From positions 1 through 64,000 of the forward strand of contig CADBEN010000004.1 of the NCBI GenBank assembly GCA_902793685.1: a DNA stretch of 64,000 nt, written 5' to 3'. The notes under the pieces are model-generated. The model saw only the letters and a program-made list of their open reading frames with translations, was not told the DNA's origin and made no database searches. A program made the translations under genes and the position numbers. This document shows positions 1 through 7,297 of this stretch, piece by piece (position 1 is the stretch's first letter; the number at the start of each line of letters is the position of its first letter). The DNA comes from an uncultured Lachnospiraceae bacterium. GTDB taxonomy: Bacteria > Bacillota > Clostridia > Lachnospirales > Lachnospiraceae.

Positions 1-99
1 GGTCAAACGGGATAGTGGGCGCAGTGTACGTCCGGTGTCCGCGAAAGCGGCACGAAGCCCCCGCCTCTTAGCATACGCGAAGGCGGTGGGTTAATTCAC
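1..99 (+). mobile_element. Right end of an IS200/IS605-family (TnpB-type) element
   Basis: The first 99 bases resemble the conserved 3' end of TnpB-carrying IS200/IS605 elements. A tetraloop hairpin (arms 35-42 and 47-53, loop GAAA) is followed by GAAGCCCCCGCCT, a second stem (about 57-66 pairing with 81-90, one bulged T) and the terminal bases TTAATTCAC at 91-99. The body of the element with its transposase or TnpB gene lies outside the window to the left. These elements move as single strands, make no target duplication, and keep subterminal hairpins at their ends. The boundary at 99/100 is inferred from where aminotransferase coding sequence begins. The family call is from memory of similar right ends and was not searched. 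Confidence 0.72.
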
Positions 100-119
100 G
101 TGGTATCCCTGGGACAACG
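1..119 (+). ncRNA. 3' part of a TnpB omega RNA (reRNA) with its guide
   Basis: In TnpB systems the transcript of the element's right end is the guide RNA scaffold, and the first 16-20 bases beyond the element are the guide. Here the scaffold hairpins lie at 35-53 and about 57-90. The predicted guide begins at 100 with GTGGTATCCCTGGGACAACG, which is host aminotransferase sequence. The 5' part of the RNA is outside the window. The role is inferred from family knowledge. Expression cannot be judged from sequence. Confidence 0.55.
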
Positions 120-531
120 GAGCTTGGGGCAGGAAGCGTCAGCCCGCAGGACGTTTTTCGAAGCGGGGATGAAGCGGATCGCCGACCATGAGCGCGGGCT
201 TCTGCACATGATGCTTGAGGGAGTGAACGGCAGACCCGGCATGCGGCATATCAAGGGTGTGAAGGTGGATATGGACGGCAGGGATCTGTACACCCGCGAC
301 CTGATCCTGGGGGTCGAATTTGAAAACATTGACTGCATCCGTGCAGTTGAAGAGTATGAGAAGCGGGGCGTCATCACGTTTGAACGCAGTGCCGGCAGCA
401 TGTACTCCAAGCGCATGGTGGAAGCGTTCCATTCGAAGGGGATGATCCGTCTCTCCCCGCTGCACGTCAATACGCCGGACGACATCGACCGCTTCCTCGA
501 TGTGACACAGGAAATTGCGGCGCTGTATTGA
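100..531 (+). pseudogene. 3' fragment of a PLP-dependent class V aminotransferase / cysteine desulfurase-like gene, cut by the insertion element
   Basis: About 143 codons encode the C-terminal domain of a fold-type I, class V aminotransferase (cysteine desulfurase or selenocysteine lyase-like). The end, MIRLSPLHVNTPDDIDRFLD, matches the usual RxSPHxYNTxxDIDRFL ending of that family. The PLP-binding lysine and the whole N-terminal domain are missing. The coding frame becomes recognisable exactly at the inserted element's end, and the GTG at 100 has no ribosome site. It is therefore a gene disrupted by insertion and not a short gene. The frame stays open leftwards through the element to a TAG at 13-15. 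The substrate of the parent enzyme cannot be told. Confidence 0.75.
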
Positions 532-631
532 GTAAACTCTCTGCTTTTGTCTTCACTGCGCGAAGCAGAAAAAAGGGTGGAAGTGTGGCCGGGTGGAGTT
601 GCAAATCCCCATTTTCGAAAGAAAGGTGTTT

Positions 632-1546
632 ATGATGGCATTAACAGGAACAAAGATCTGCGCGGTTTGCGGCAATGAATTCAAGGGCTCAGGCAATCTC
701 TGCAAGGATGGGTATTACTGCAACGATTGCGAAAAGAAAATACGCCGTGTTTTTCAGGAAGATGAAGAAGATTATCTGTCTGCTGCGGATATCCGTAAAA
801 AACTGAACAAGTATGCCGATGCTATCGCTGCATATGACAGCATAATAAAGCCGGAGACCTGCCCGGTCTGCGGGAAGAAGCTGCCTAAACTTATGAATAT
901 GAGACTTCTGGATGCTTATATCTGTATGGGCTGCGCAGAAAAAGCGCGAGATATGCTGCATACGGGCTATGATGCGATAGGCTGCATGTGCCTTTCCGAG
1001 ATCCGGCCGCTTTTTGAGCAGGCAGCTGTCCGGGGCGGACGGGCGGATTCAAGCGGAGTCTTTCACAACGCGGATGCACTTCGAATCGTATACCCGTTGA
1101 TCCGTACCCTCCGGGAGGTGCCCGGTGAGGACGGATATGAAGTGGAATATATTGACCCGCTTGATTCCCTCAGTGATGAGGAACTGCGGGCGGCGCCGGC
1201 TCTTGCAGAGCAGCGCAGGGCGGAGCTCGAGGCAAAGTACGGCACCCATAAAGCGATTTTTGAAGTCGATAAGATCACGAAGCTTTACAACGAAAGCAAA
1301 GGGCGCCGGAATTACCGTAATGAATACCGCATCGGGGGGCGTGTCCTTATGGGCAATATCGTTCTTCGGGATCAGGCTGTGGTGAAAAGAGCTGAAGGTA
1401 CAAAGGAACTCCTGATCCGGAAGCTCGGGAACTGCCAGGAATATCGCAGCGATCTGAAAGAACTGAAAGAAGGCATGGAGGGCGGCCTGTTCGTGGAAGC
1501 TGTCTTGTCCTTTGTCTATCCCGGCGACATTCTCTGTATCGACTGA
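632..1546 (+). CDS. Zinc-ribbon protein (DUF4428-like), paralogue of the next gene
   Basis: This is a 304-residue protein of unknown function. It opens with a zinc-ribbon pattern CxxC at residues 10-13 and a CKDGYYCNDC block at 24-33, as in DUF4428-type domains. A second four-cysteine knuckle follows at about 78-110 (CPVCGKK ... CMGC). The C-terminal 100 residues, from ELEAKYGTHKAIFEV onward, match the C-terminal part of the next gene. I chose the ATG at 632 because GAAAGG sits 7 bases upstream; the longer frame back to 593 has no such site, and ATG 635 is equally possible. It stands 17 bases before its paralogue, so the two are probably co-transcribed. It is predicted to be cytoplasmic, since no signal peptide or membrane segment is seen. 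The C-terminal pattern recalls the beta-barrel domain II of translation GTPases, which is only an inference. Confidence 0.7.
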   Translation: MMALTGTKICAVCGNEFKGSGNLCKDGYYCNDCEKKIRRVFQEDEEDYLSAADIRKKLNKYADAIAAYDSIIKPETCPVCGKKLPKLMNMRLLDAYICMGCAEKARDMLHTGYDAIGCMCLSEIRPLFEQAAVRGGRADSSGVFHNADALRIVYPLIRTLREVPGEDGYEVEYIDPLDSLSDEELRAAPALAEQRRAELEAKYGTHKAIFEVDKITKLYNESKGRRNYRNEYRIGGRVLMGNIVLRDQAVVKRAEGTKELLIRKLGNCQEYRSDLKELKEGMEGGLFVEAVLSFVYPGDILCID

Positions 1547-1563
1547 CAAAAAGGAGCAATCAA

Positions 1564-2133
1564 ATGGCTAATGTAAAAACAATAGAGCGGGGCATCTGTT
1601 CCCTTTGCGGCAGAGCGCTTCTTCCGAATGAAGGATACTGTACTCTAAGGGATGGCAGTCATATCTGCAGCCTTTGTGTCAGTAAGATCCGGGTAATGCA
1701 CCCCCTGACTCTTACATGGGATAAAAAGGGGAATGAAGTAAAGCATGATCCCATAATAGAGCTTTCTCTGGAAGAAGCCGGAAAAGATCTGAAAAACGCG
1801 ATCGCTTATACAGAAGAATTACGCGCAAAGTATGATCACCATAATGCTGTTTTTATGGTCGAGAGTGTGACGACAGAAAAAGGGGGCTTTTTAAAACCGC
1901 CGGTCATCTATGCCTGCGGCAGGGTGATCTACGGCTGCTTCGATCCCGAAGATAAAGCCAGACTGCTGCATAATGGCAGCGCTTCCGACATTACACTGAC
2001 TGATATCCGTAAGCTTGCGTCTTATGGGGCCAGCGGTTTTGACTGTCAGGGTACCGGCGGTAAGCCGTGTGCGATCGTGTTCAGTGGAAAAAACCTGGCC
2101 TGCGAAGCCGGAGATCTGATCGTGAAAGACTGA
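1564..2133 (+). CDS. Zinc-ribbon protein (DUF4428-like), shorter paralogue
   Basis: This is a 189-residue relative of the preceding gene, with one N-terminal zinc ribbon (CSLCGRALLPNEGYC ... CSLC, residues 12-39) and the shared C-terminal region. The shared part starts LRAKYDHHNAVFMVESVT and runs through ACGRVIYGCF and ends EAGDLIVKD. The order of pieces (F.V..V, GRV..G, ..AG..GD.I) resembles an EF-Tu domain II barrel, but no GTPase domain is present. The start has a good ribosome site, AAAAAGGAG, 8 bases upstream. It has fewer high-GC codons than the housekeeping genes downstream, as does its neighbour, which suggests an accessory origin. Function unknown. Confidence 0.68.
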   Translation: MANVKTIERGICSLCGRALLPNEGYCTLRDGSHICSLCVSKIRVMHPLTLTWDKKGNEVKHDPIIELSLEEAGKDLKNAIAYTEELRAKYDHHNAVFMVESVTTEKGGFLKPPVIYACGRVIYGCFDPEDKARLLHNGSASDITLTDIRKLASYGASGFDCQGTGGKPCAIVFSGKNLACEAGDLIVKD

Positions 2134-2150
2134 TATTCGGAGAAGGATAT

Positions 2151-2309
2151 ATGGCTGTCGGCTGGAAATGGATCGCCGCTTCTGACGGGCTCAGGTGCTA
2201 TTATTTCAATCAGGAAGACGGGAAACTTTATGGTGCGCTAGTTATGAACGGCGCGACCCCGGACGGGTTTATGGTGGATGAGACCGGGGCATGGATGAAG
2301 GAAAAATGA
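2151..2309 (+). CDS. Tiny cell-wall-binding-repeat-like protein (52 aa)
   Basis: I take the ATG at 2151 because GAGAAGG precedes it by 5 bases; the frame upstream to 2067 overlaps the preceding gene and has no ribosome site. The 52-residue product reads VGWKWIAASDGLRCYYFN, later TPDGFMVDETGAW. This is the W..I...G..YYF...G......T.DGY.VD..G.W pattern of choline/glucan-binding repeats. It is essentially one and a half repeats with no signal peptide and no enzyme domain. It may be the tail of a lost wall protein or a free-standing module. It ends one base before the phosphatase start, so the two are translationally linked. Confidence 0.6.
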   Translation: MAVGWKWIAASDGLRCYYFNQEDGKLYGALVMNGATPDGFMVDETGAWMKEK

Positions 2310-2310
2310 T

Positions 2311-2865
2311 ATGATCCGTATACTTTTTATCTGCCACGGCAGCATCTGCCGTTCGCCCATGAGCATGTTCGCGATGCGGGACATCGTGCGGCGGGAAGGA
2401 ATGCAGAAGCAGTTTCAGATCAACTGCGCGGCCACTTCCCGGGAGGAGATCGGGAATCCGGTGTATCCGCCGGCGAAACGGAAGCTGAATCAGGAGGGGA
2501 TCCGGTGCGACGGCTATGCCGCGCGGAAGATGCTGAAGGAGGACTATGACCGGTACGATTACATCATCGGCATGGACCAGGAAAACCTCTATGATATGTA
2601 TTCGATCTGTGAAGGGAATGACCCGTACGCCGGCGGCTGGTGGAGAAGGGACGTGTCGGAAAAGACCCCGGAAAGAAACATCGGCCGCGTCTTTGACCCG
2701 GTCGGGCGGAAAGGGCAGAAGATCTCGCTGCTTCTGGATTATACGGACCGGCCGGGCGAGGTGGCGGACCCGTGGTACACAGGGAATTTCGACGCGACCT
2801 GGCGTGACGTGCAGGACGGGTGCCGCGGATTTCTGCAGTGGCTGAGAGCGCAGGGGAAGATCTGA
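2311..2865 (+). CDS. Low-molecular-weight protein tyrosine phosphatase with an internal insertion
   Basis: This 184-residue protein is a cytoplasmic LMW protein tyrosine phosphatase. The P-loop CHGSICRS carries the nucleophile Cys8 and Arg14, spaced CX5R. The general acid is Asp153 in ADPWYTGNF, and the YDYIIGMDQEN segment is also typical. Family members are usually about 150-160 residues. The extra length is an insertion of about 28 residues (about 104-132, GGWWRRDVSEKTPERNIGRV) just before the usual LLLDY...DPWYTG tail. It starts one base after the upstream stop codon. Such phosphatases often oppose tyrosine kinases of polysaccharide export or act in stress, but no capsule genes are seen here, so the substrate is unknown. 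Confidence 0.88.
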   Translation: MIRILFICHGSICRSPMSMFAMRDIVRREGMQKQFQINCAATSREEIGNPVYPPAKRKLNQEGIRCDGYAARKMLKEDYDRYDYIIGMDQENLYDMYSICEGNDPYAGGWWRRDVSEKTPERNIGRVFDPVGRKGQKISLLLDYTDRPGEVADPWYTGNFDATWRDVQDGCRGFLQWLRAQGKI

Positions 2866-2902
2866 GCCGAATCCGCTATTTCTGAAATATACAGTTATAT
2901 GG

Positions 2903-2908
2903 TATAGT
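2903..2908 (+). promoter_or_regulatory. Possible -10 element of the GntR regulator gene
   Basis: TATAGT at 2903-2908 lies 55 bases before the regulator's start, in a short AT-rich stretch (ATATACAGTTATATGG) that stands out from GC-rich surroundings. The -35 position (about 2880) is poor. Weak evidence. Confidence 0.3.
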
Positions 2909-2963
2909 GTGTTTCGGAGTCAGTGATCCGCCTTTTGGGGCGGCCGGTAAAAAAAGGTGCTAT

Positions 2964-3737
2964 ATGAACGAAAAATTGGAAAATGCAGTCCCGGCGCAGA
3001 AGCCGGAGAAAGGAACCCCGGAGCAAAGGCCGGAGACCGGAGCTTCAGAGCAGAAGTCTTATCAGAAGGTCGTGGAGTATGTGAACCAGGGGATCCAGGA
3101 CAGGAAGCTGAAGCCCGGCGACAGGCTGCCGGCGGAGCGGGAACTGGCGGAGGAGCTGGACATCAGCCGCAATTCAGTGCGCGAGGGTCTCAGGGTCATG
3201 GAAAACATCGGGATCCTGGACAGCCGCAGGGGTTCCGGAAACTATGTGTCCATGAATTTTGACAGCACGATGACGGATATGCTGGCTTCCATGTATGTGC
3301 TGAAGGGAATCACGGAGAGTCAGCTGACGGAGTACCGTTTTGCCATCGAATGGATGGCGATGCATCTGGCGGTGCAGCGCGCGGGGGAAGAGGAGAAGGA
3401 AGAACTGAGGGAAGCGATCCGGAATCTTCAGGAGGCGAAGACGGAGGACGAGCGGATCCAGTATGACCGGAAGATCCATCAGACGATGGTCGACGCGACT
3501 CATAACGAGTTCATGATCACCAGTTACCGGGCGCTCACCAATTTTATGGACAGTTACATCCGGTCGATGCGGCGCCGCATTATTAAAGGTATGCAGTCGA
3601 ACCATCAGCTGGAGGAAACGCACCGTCTGCTGGTTGAAGGGGTGATCAGCAGTGATCTCGAGATGGGGCTGAAAGGGATCCGCGGACACTTCGATTACAT
3701 TGATCAGTTCAAGAATATCGAAGAAATGCGGAAGTGA
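2964..3737 (+). CDS. GntR-family (FadR/LldR-like) transcriptional regulator of lactate use
   Basis: This 257-residue regulator has an N-terminal winged helix (about residues 28-92: KLKPGDRLPAERELAEELDI, then SRNSVREGLRVMENIGIL, then RRGSGNYV) and a C-terminal all-helical FCD ligand domain. That makes it a FadR-subfamily GntR protein, as are LldR and PdhR, which sense lactate and pyruvate. I start at ATG 2964 because AAAGGTG precedes it; the frame from 2907 adds 19 unlikely residues. It sits directly upstream of the lactate permease and dehydrogenase genes. The operator before the permease is of the TGGTnnnACCA type used by LldR/PdhR. It probably represses the operon until lactate binds. The ligand is inferred. 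Confidence 0.85.
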   Translation: MNEKLENAVPAQKPEKGTPEQRPETGASEQKSYQKVVEYVNQGIQDRKLKPGDRLPAERELAEELDISRNSVREGLRVMENIGILDSRRGSGNYVSMNFDSTMTDMLASMYVLKGITESQLTEYRFAIEWMAMHLAVQRAGEEEKEELREAIRNLQEAKTEDERIQYDRKIHQTMVDATHNEFMITSYRALTNFMDSYIRSMRRRIIKGMQSNHQLEETHRLLVEGVISSDLEMGLKGIRGHFDYIDQFKNIEEMRK

Positions 3738-3790
3738 CAGCTTTCCGCCGGGCAGAAGAATGTAACAGAAACAGCAAAATCAGTTTAAAA

Positions 3791-3820
3791 GGGACCGGTT
3801 CCGGCCGGCCTCTTTTTTTT
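3791..3820 (+). terminator. Terminator after the GntR regulator
   Basis: An imperfect GC-rich hairpin (GGGACCGG pairing with CCGGCCTC, one mismatch and one G-T pair) is followed by eight T residues and a second T run. It separates the regulator transcript from the permease operon. Confidence 0.75.
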
Positions 3821-4001
3821 GTGCTTTTTTCAGTAAAAGGGTGGAATATACTACGGATTATTTGTTAAAATAGTTAAAGCGATTCTGAATAATGACAGAA
3901 AACAGAAGGGGGTGGATTGTGAGATTTGGTTAAATGTTTGTCAAAGGTCAGTCTTTTGTTGGGAAAAATGTTGCATATATTGTGTTATGACTGCCTTTGA
4001 A

Positions 4002-4030
4002 TTGACTTCACCAAAATCGTAGAATAATAT
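4002..4030 (+). promoter_or_regulatory. Promoter of the lactate operon
   Basis: TTGACT at 4002-4007, a 17-base spacer and TAATAT at 4025-4030 fit a sigma-A promoter. Transcription would start near 4037, just before the operator. The 417-base gap between the regulator and the permease holds the terminator at 3791, this promoter, the operator and a leader of about 115 bases; I see nothing else in it. Confidence 0.7.
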
Positions 4031-4039
4031 CAGGTTGTG

Positions 4040-4058
4040 AAATTGGTAGTACCAATTT
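4040..4058 (+). promoter_or_regulatory. LldR/PdhR-type operator of the lactate operon
   Basis: A perfect 19-base palindrome, AAATTGGTAGTACCAATTT, has nine-base arms around one central base. FadR-subfamily regulators such as E. coli LldR and PdhR bind sites of the form AATTGGTnnnACCAATT, and this site matches. It lies 10 bases after the -10 box, over the expected transcription start, where a bound repressor would block transcription. The adjacent GntR protein is the natural candidate to bind it. Confidence 0.85.
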
Positions 4059-4154
4059 TTCCGGAGAGATTTGCACATCAATTTTGTCCTGAAAGCAGTT
4101 CTGAAAGCATCTGAAAATCCATTTAACAATTCAACAATCGAAGAGGTGGGAAAA

Positions 4155-5690
4155 ATGCTTGTGCTGAATTTTCTTTTAGCCATGCTACCGATCATATGGC
4201 TGATGTTCGCTCTGACAGCTCTCAAGATGCCGGGCTTCAAGGCCTGCGGAATTGCTGCGCTTATCGCGGCAATCCTCGCGCCGCTGTACTGGAAACAGCC
4301 GATTCCTTATACCGCGGCAGCTGCACTGGAAGGAATCCTGAATGCACTTTGGCCCATCTGCCTTGTCATTATCGCTGCTCTGTTTACTTACCAGCTGACG
4401 CTTGAGACCGGCGCCATGGAGGACATCAAGCAGATGCTTGCCGGCATCTCCAAGGACGGCCGCATCATGGTCCTGATCGTGGGCTGGGCTTTCGGCCACT
4501 TCATGGAAGGTATGGCCGGCTTCGGAACCGCGGTCGCTATCCCGGCGGGTATTCTCGTCGCCCTGGGATTTGACCCGTTCCGCACCATCGTCGCATGTCT
4601 TGTGGTCAACGCCATGCCGACTGCTTACGGATCCGTGGGTGTCCCGACGGTCACGCTCGGCACTGTGACCGGTATTGATCCGCTGGTCCTTTCCCCGAAC
4701 GTTGCACTGATCGAGTGCCTTCTGTTCCTGATCTCCCCGTTTGTCATGGTCATCATCTTCGGCGGAGGAGTGAAGGCCCTGAAGGGAATGGTCGGCATCA
4801 CGCTGGCGGCATCTCTTTCCTTTGTTATTCCGGAGTTCCTGACCGGTATGTTCATCGGTCCGCAGCTTCCGGACATCATCGGCGCAGTCATCTGCATGGG
4901 CTGCCTGATCTTCCTTGCGAGAGCCAGAAAGGATGCACCGGTGCCTGCGGAGTATGAGGCGACAACTTCCGGAAACCAGCGTGAGCTTTCCGGCGGAGAC
5001 GCGTTCCGCGCATGGTCGCCCTTCATTCTGATCCTGATCTTCCTGCTGGTCGCCACCCTGGTCCCGGCGGTGCATGATCCGCTGTCGGCCATCAAGACCA
5101 GCGTCCAGATCTACCCGGAGGAAGGCGCTTCGAAGCTGACCTTCGCCTGGGTCAACACGCCCGGTGTACTTATCTTCATCGCGGCGTTCATCGGCGGCCT
5201 GATCCAGAAGGCTTCCATCGGAACCATGGGCAAGGTCCTGAAGAGAACTCTGGTCTCCAACTGGAAGACGGTCTTCACGATCTGCTGTGTCGTGGCCTGC
5301 GCGAAGATCATGGACCACAGCGGTATGACTTCTGACATTTCCGCGCTCCTCGCCCAGACCGGAAGCTTCTTCCCGCTGGTCTCCCCGCTGATCGGCGTGC
5401 TCGGCGCATTTATCACCGGCAGCGGCACCAGTACCTGCGTCCTGTTCGGAGGAATGCAGGCGATGACGGCGACCCGCATCGGCGCGGATCCCGCATGGCT
5501 GGCAGCTGCGAACGTCATGGGCGCCGGTATCGGCAAGATGATCAGCCCGCAGTCCATTGCCATCGGCCTGGCGGCGGTCGGCATGCCCGGAAAGGAGAGC
5601 GAGATCCTTTCCAGAGTTATGAAGTACTGTGTTCTGTATACGGTGATCGCCGGCCTGGTCTGCTACTTTATGCCGGTGTTCCTGCACTAA
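4155..5690 (+). CDS. lctP: Lactate permease (LctP family)
   Basis: This 511-residue integral membrane protein has a dozen or more hydrophobic segments and belongs to the LctP/GlcA lactate permease family. Conserved blocks seen include the GHFMEGMAGFGTAVAIPAGI region at about 114-133, ACLVVNAMPTAYGSVGVP, FITGSGTSTCVLFGGMQ and ANVMGAGIGKMISPQSIAIG. It would import lactate (or glycolate) with protons. The ATG at 4155 follows GAGGTGGG by 4 bases; the longer frame to 4071 overlaps the leader and lacks a ribosome site. It is the first gene of the lactate operon. Codons are strongly biased to ATC, GTC, CTG and AAG, as in the ribosomal genes later in the window, which suggests high expression. Confidence 0.93.
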   Translation: MLVLNFLLAMLPIIWLMFALTALKMPGFKACGIAALIAAILAPLYWKQPIPYTAAAALEGILNALWPICLVIIAALFTYQLTLETGAMEDIKQMLAGISKDGRIMVLIVGWAFGHFMEGMAGFGTAVAIPAGILVALGFDPFRTIVACLVVNAMPTAYGSVGVPTVTLGTVTGIDPLVLSPNVALIECLLFLISPFVMVIIFGGGVKALKGMVGITLAASLSFVIPEFLTGMFIGPQLPDIIGAVICMGCLIFLARARKDAPVPAEYEATTSGNQRELSGGDAFRAWSPFILILIFLLVATLVPAVHDPLSAIKTSVQIYPEEGASKLTFAWVNTPGVLIFIAAFIGGLIQKASIGTMGKVLKRTLVSNWKTVFTICCVVACAKIMDHSGMTSDISALLAQTGSFFPLVSPLIGVLGAFITGSGTSTCVLFGGMQAMTATRIGADPAWLAAANVMGAGIGKMISPQSIAIGLAAVGMPGKESEILSRVMKYCVLYTVIAGLVCYFMPVFLH

Positions 5691-5692
5691 AC

Positions 5693-5770
5693 TGTTTTAC
5701 CTGCAGTAAACGCTGAATTGTTTTACCTGCAATAGACGCTGAATTGTTTTACCTGCAGTAAACGCTGAAT
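5693..5770 (+). repeat. Three tandem 26-bp repeats between permease and dehydrogenase genes
   Basis: Units at 5693-5718, 5719-5744 and 5745-5770 follow directly on one another and are near-identical; the middle one differs at three positions, and a four-base start of a fourth unit follows. Each unit contains TTTACCTGCAGTAAA, an inverted repeat (TTTAC...GTAAA) that the middle copy has lost. The array begins two bases after the permease stop codon. It could be an RNA processing or stability element that sets the ratio of permease to dehydrogenase. Confidence 0.9.
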
Positions 5771-5844
5771 TGTTCCAAAATGCATTAACGCTGTATCAAC
5801 CTTTTTTACACTGATTCGGAAACCAAATTACAGGAGGAAGGATT

Positions 5845-7266
5845 ATGGCGACTTACAACAAACTGACACCGGAACTGATCGAACAGCTGAAGGCAGCGGC
5901 ACCGGGTCATCTCTACACCGGGGAAGATGTCAACGAGGACTATTCCCACGACGAGATGCCGATCTACGGAAAGCAGATGCCTGACGCACTTCTGATGGCG
6001 ACTTCCACCGAGGAGATCGCTGCTGTCATGAAGATCTGCAATGACAACCTGATCCCGGTTACGCCCCGCGGCGCAGGCACCGGCCTCGCAGGCGGATGTG
6101 TCCCGGTCCTCGGCGGTGTCGTGATCGATACCACCAAGATGAAGAAGATCCTGAGCTATGACCTTGAGAACTTCACGGTCACCATTCAGCCGGGCGTCCT
6201 TCTTCAGGAGCTGGCGGACGACTGCTCCAGACAGGGCTACCTGTATCCGCCGGATCCGGGCGAGAAGCTTGCCACCGTCGGCGGCAACGTTTCCACCAAC
6301 GCAGGCGGCATGCGTGCCGTCAAGTACGGAACCACCAGAGACTATGTCCTCGCGATGACGGTCGTTCTTCCGACCGGCGAGATCACGAAGTTCGGCGCAG
6401 CGGTCTCCAAGACCAGCTCCGGCTACAGCCTTCTGAACCTGATGATCGGAAGTGAGGGAACACTGGGCATCATCACCGAGCTCACCCTGAAGATCATCCC
6501 GGCTCCGAAGAAGGTCATCAGCCTCGTGATCCCGTTCGAGGATCTTGAGAGCGCTATCTCCACCGTTCCGCTGATCAAGAAGGCGAACCTCGGACCGCAG
6601 GCTCTGGAGTTCATGGAGCGCGAGATCGTCCTGTCCAGTGAGCGCTATATCGGCCGCTCTGTGTTCCCGCAGGTCATCGAGGGAGTCACCGCAGGCGCTT
6701 ACCTGCTGGTCACCTTCGACGGCGAGGACGAGGATGAGCTTCTGGATCTGGTCGAGAAGACCAGCGACCTGGTCCTTGAGCAGGGTGCTCTGGATGTCCT
6801 GGTCGCGGATTCCCCGGCAAAGATCAAGGACGCATGGGCAGCACGTTCCAGCTTCCTGGAGGCAATCGAGGCAGAGACCAAGCTTCTGGACGAGTGCGAC
6901 GTCGTCGTCCCCTGCAACCAGATCGCTTCCTTCCTGACCTTCGCGAAGCAGTACGGCGAGGAGTGCGGACTGATCATCAAGAGCTTCGGCCACGCGGGCG
7001 ACGGAAACCTGCACATCTATCAGTGCAGCAACGACCTGCCGGAGGAGGAGTTCAAGGCAAGAGTCGACAAGTATTTCCACACGCTGTATGACCACGCTGT
7101 CCAGTGCGGCGGACAGGTCTCCGGCGAGCACGGAATCGGCCGCGGCAAGGTGAAGTACCTCATTGAGTCTGTAGGCGAGACCAACATGGCTCTTATGGAA
7201 GGCATCAAGAAGGTCTTTGACCCGAACATGATCCTGAACCCGGGCAAGGTCTGCTATACCCTGTAA
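5845..7266 (+). CDS. FAD-binding D-lactate dehydrogenase / glycolate oxidase subunit GlcD-like (LctD-type)
   Basis: This 473-residue flavoprotein is of the vanillyl-alcohol-oxidase fold. An N-terminal FAD-binding PCMH domain carries PRGAGTGLAGGCVP (about 73-87) and ATVGGNVSTNAGGMRAVKYG. The C-terminal FAD-oxidase domain has GHAGDGNLHIY (about 380) and SGEHGIGRGK (about 425), which hold the flavin and substrate residues. In anaerobes such as Acetobacterium woodii this enzyme (LctD) works with EtfA/EtfB: lactate becomes pyruvate, and the uphill transfer of electrons to NAD is driven by reduced ferredoxin. Genes for EtfB and EtfA follow here in order, which supports the same role. The ribosome site AGGAGGAAGG is strong. 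Substrate stereochemistry cannot be read from sequence; no lactate racemase gene is in the window. Confidence 0.88.
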   Translation: MATYNKLTPELIEQLKAAAPGHLYTGEDVNEDYSHDEMPIYGKQMPDALLMATSTEEIAAVMKICNDNLIPVTPRGAGTGLAGGCVPVLGGVVIDTTKMKKILSYDLENFTVTIQPGVLLQELADDCSRQGYLYPPDPGEKLATVGGNVSTNAGGMRAVKYGTTRDYVLAMTVVLPTGEITKFGAAVSKTSSGYSLLNLMIGSEGTLGIITELTLKIIPAPKKVISLVIPFEDLESAISTVPLIKKANLGPQALEFMEREIVLSSERYIGRSVFPQVIEGVTAGAYLLVTFDGEDEDELLDLVEKTSDLVLEQGALDVLVADSPAKIKDAWAARSSFLEAIEAETKLLDECDVVVPCNQIASFLTFAKQYGEECGLIIKSFGHAGDGNLHIYQCSNDLPEEEFKARVDKYFHTLYDHAVQCGGQVSGEHGIGRGKVKYLIESVGETNMALMEGIKKVFDPNMILNPGKVCYTL

Positions 7267-7297
7267 ACGTCAAGAGCATTCTGAAAGGAGAGAATCC

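Noticed and set aside
540-575. Hairpin TCTGCTT...AAGCAGA followed by A residues after the aminotransferase fragment
   Set aside because: No T run follows on either strand in the required direction, so it is not called a terminator.
5693-5770. Possible CRISPR or attachment site
   Set aside because: The units abut with no spacer, and no integrase or phage gene is near.
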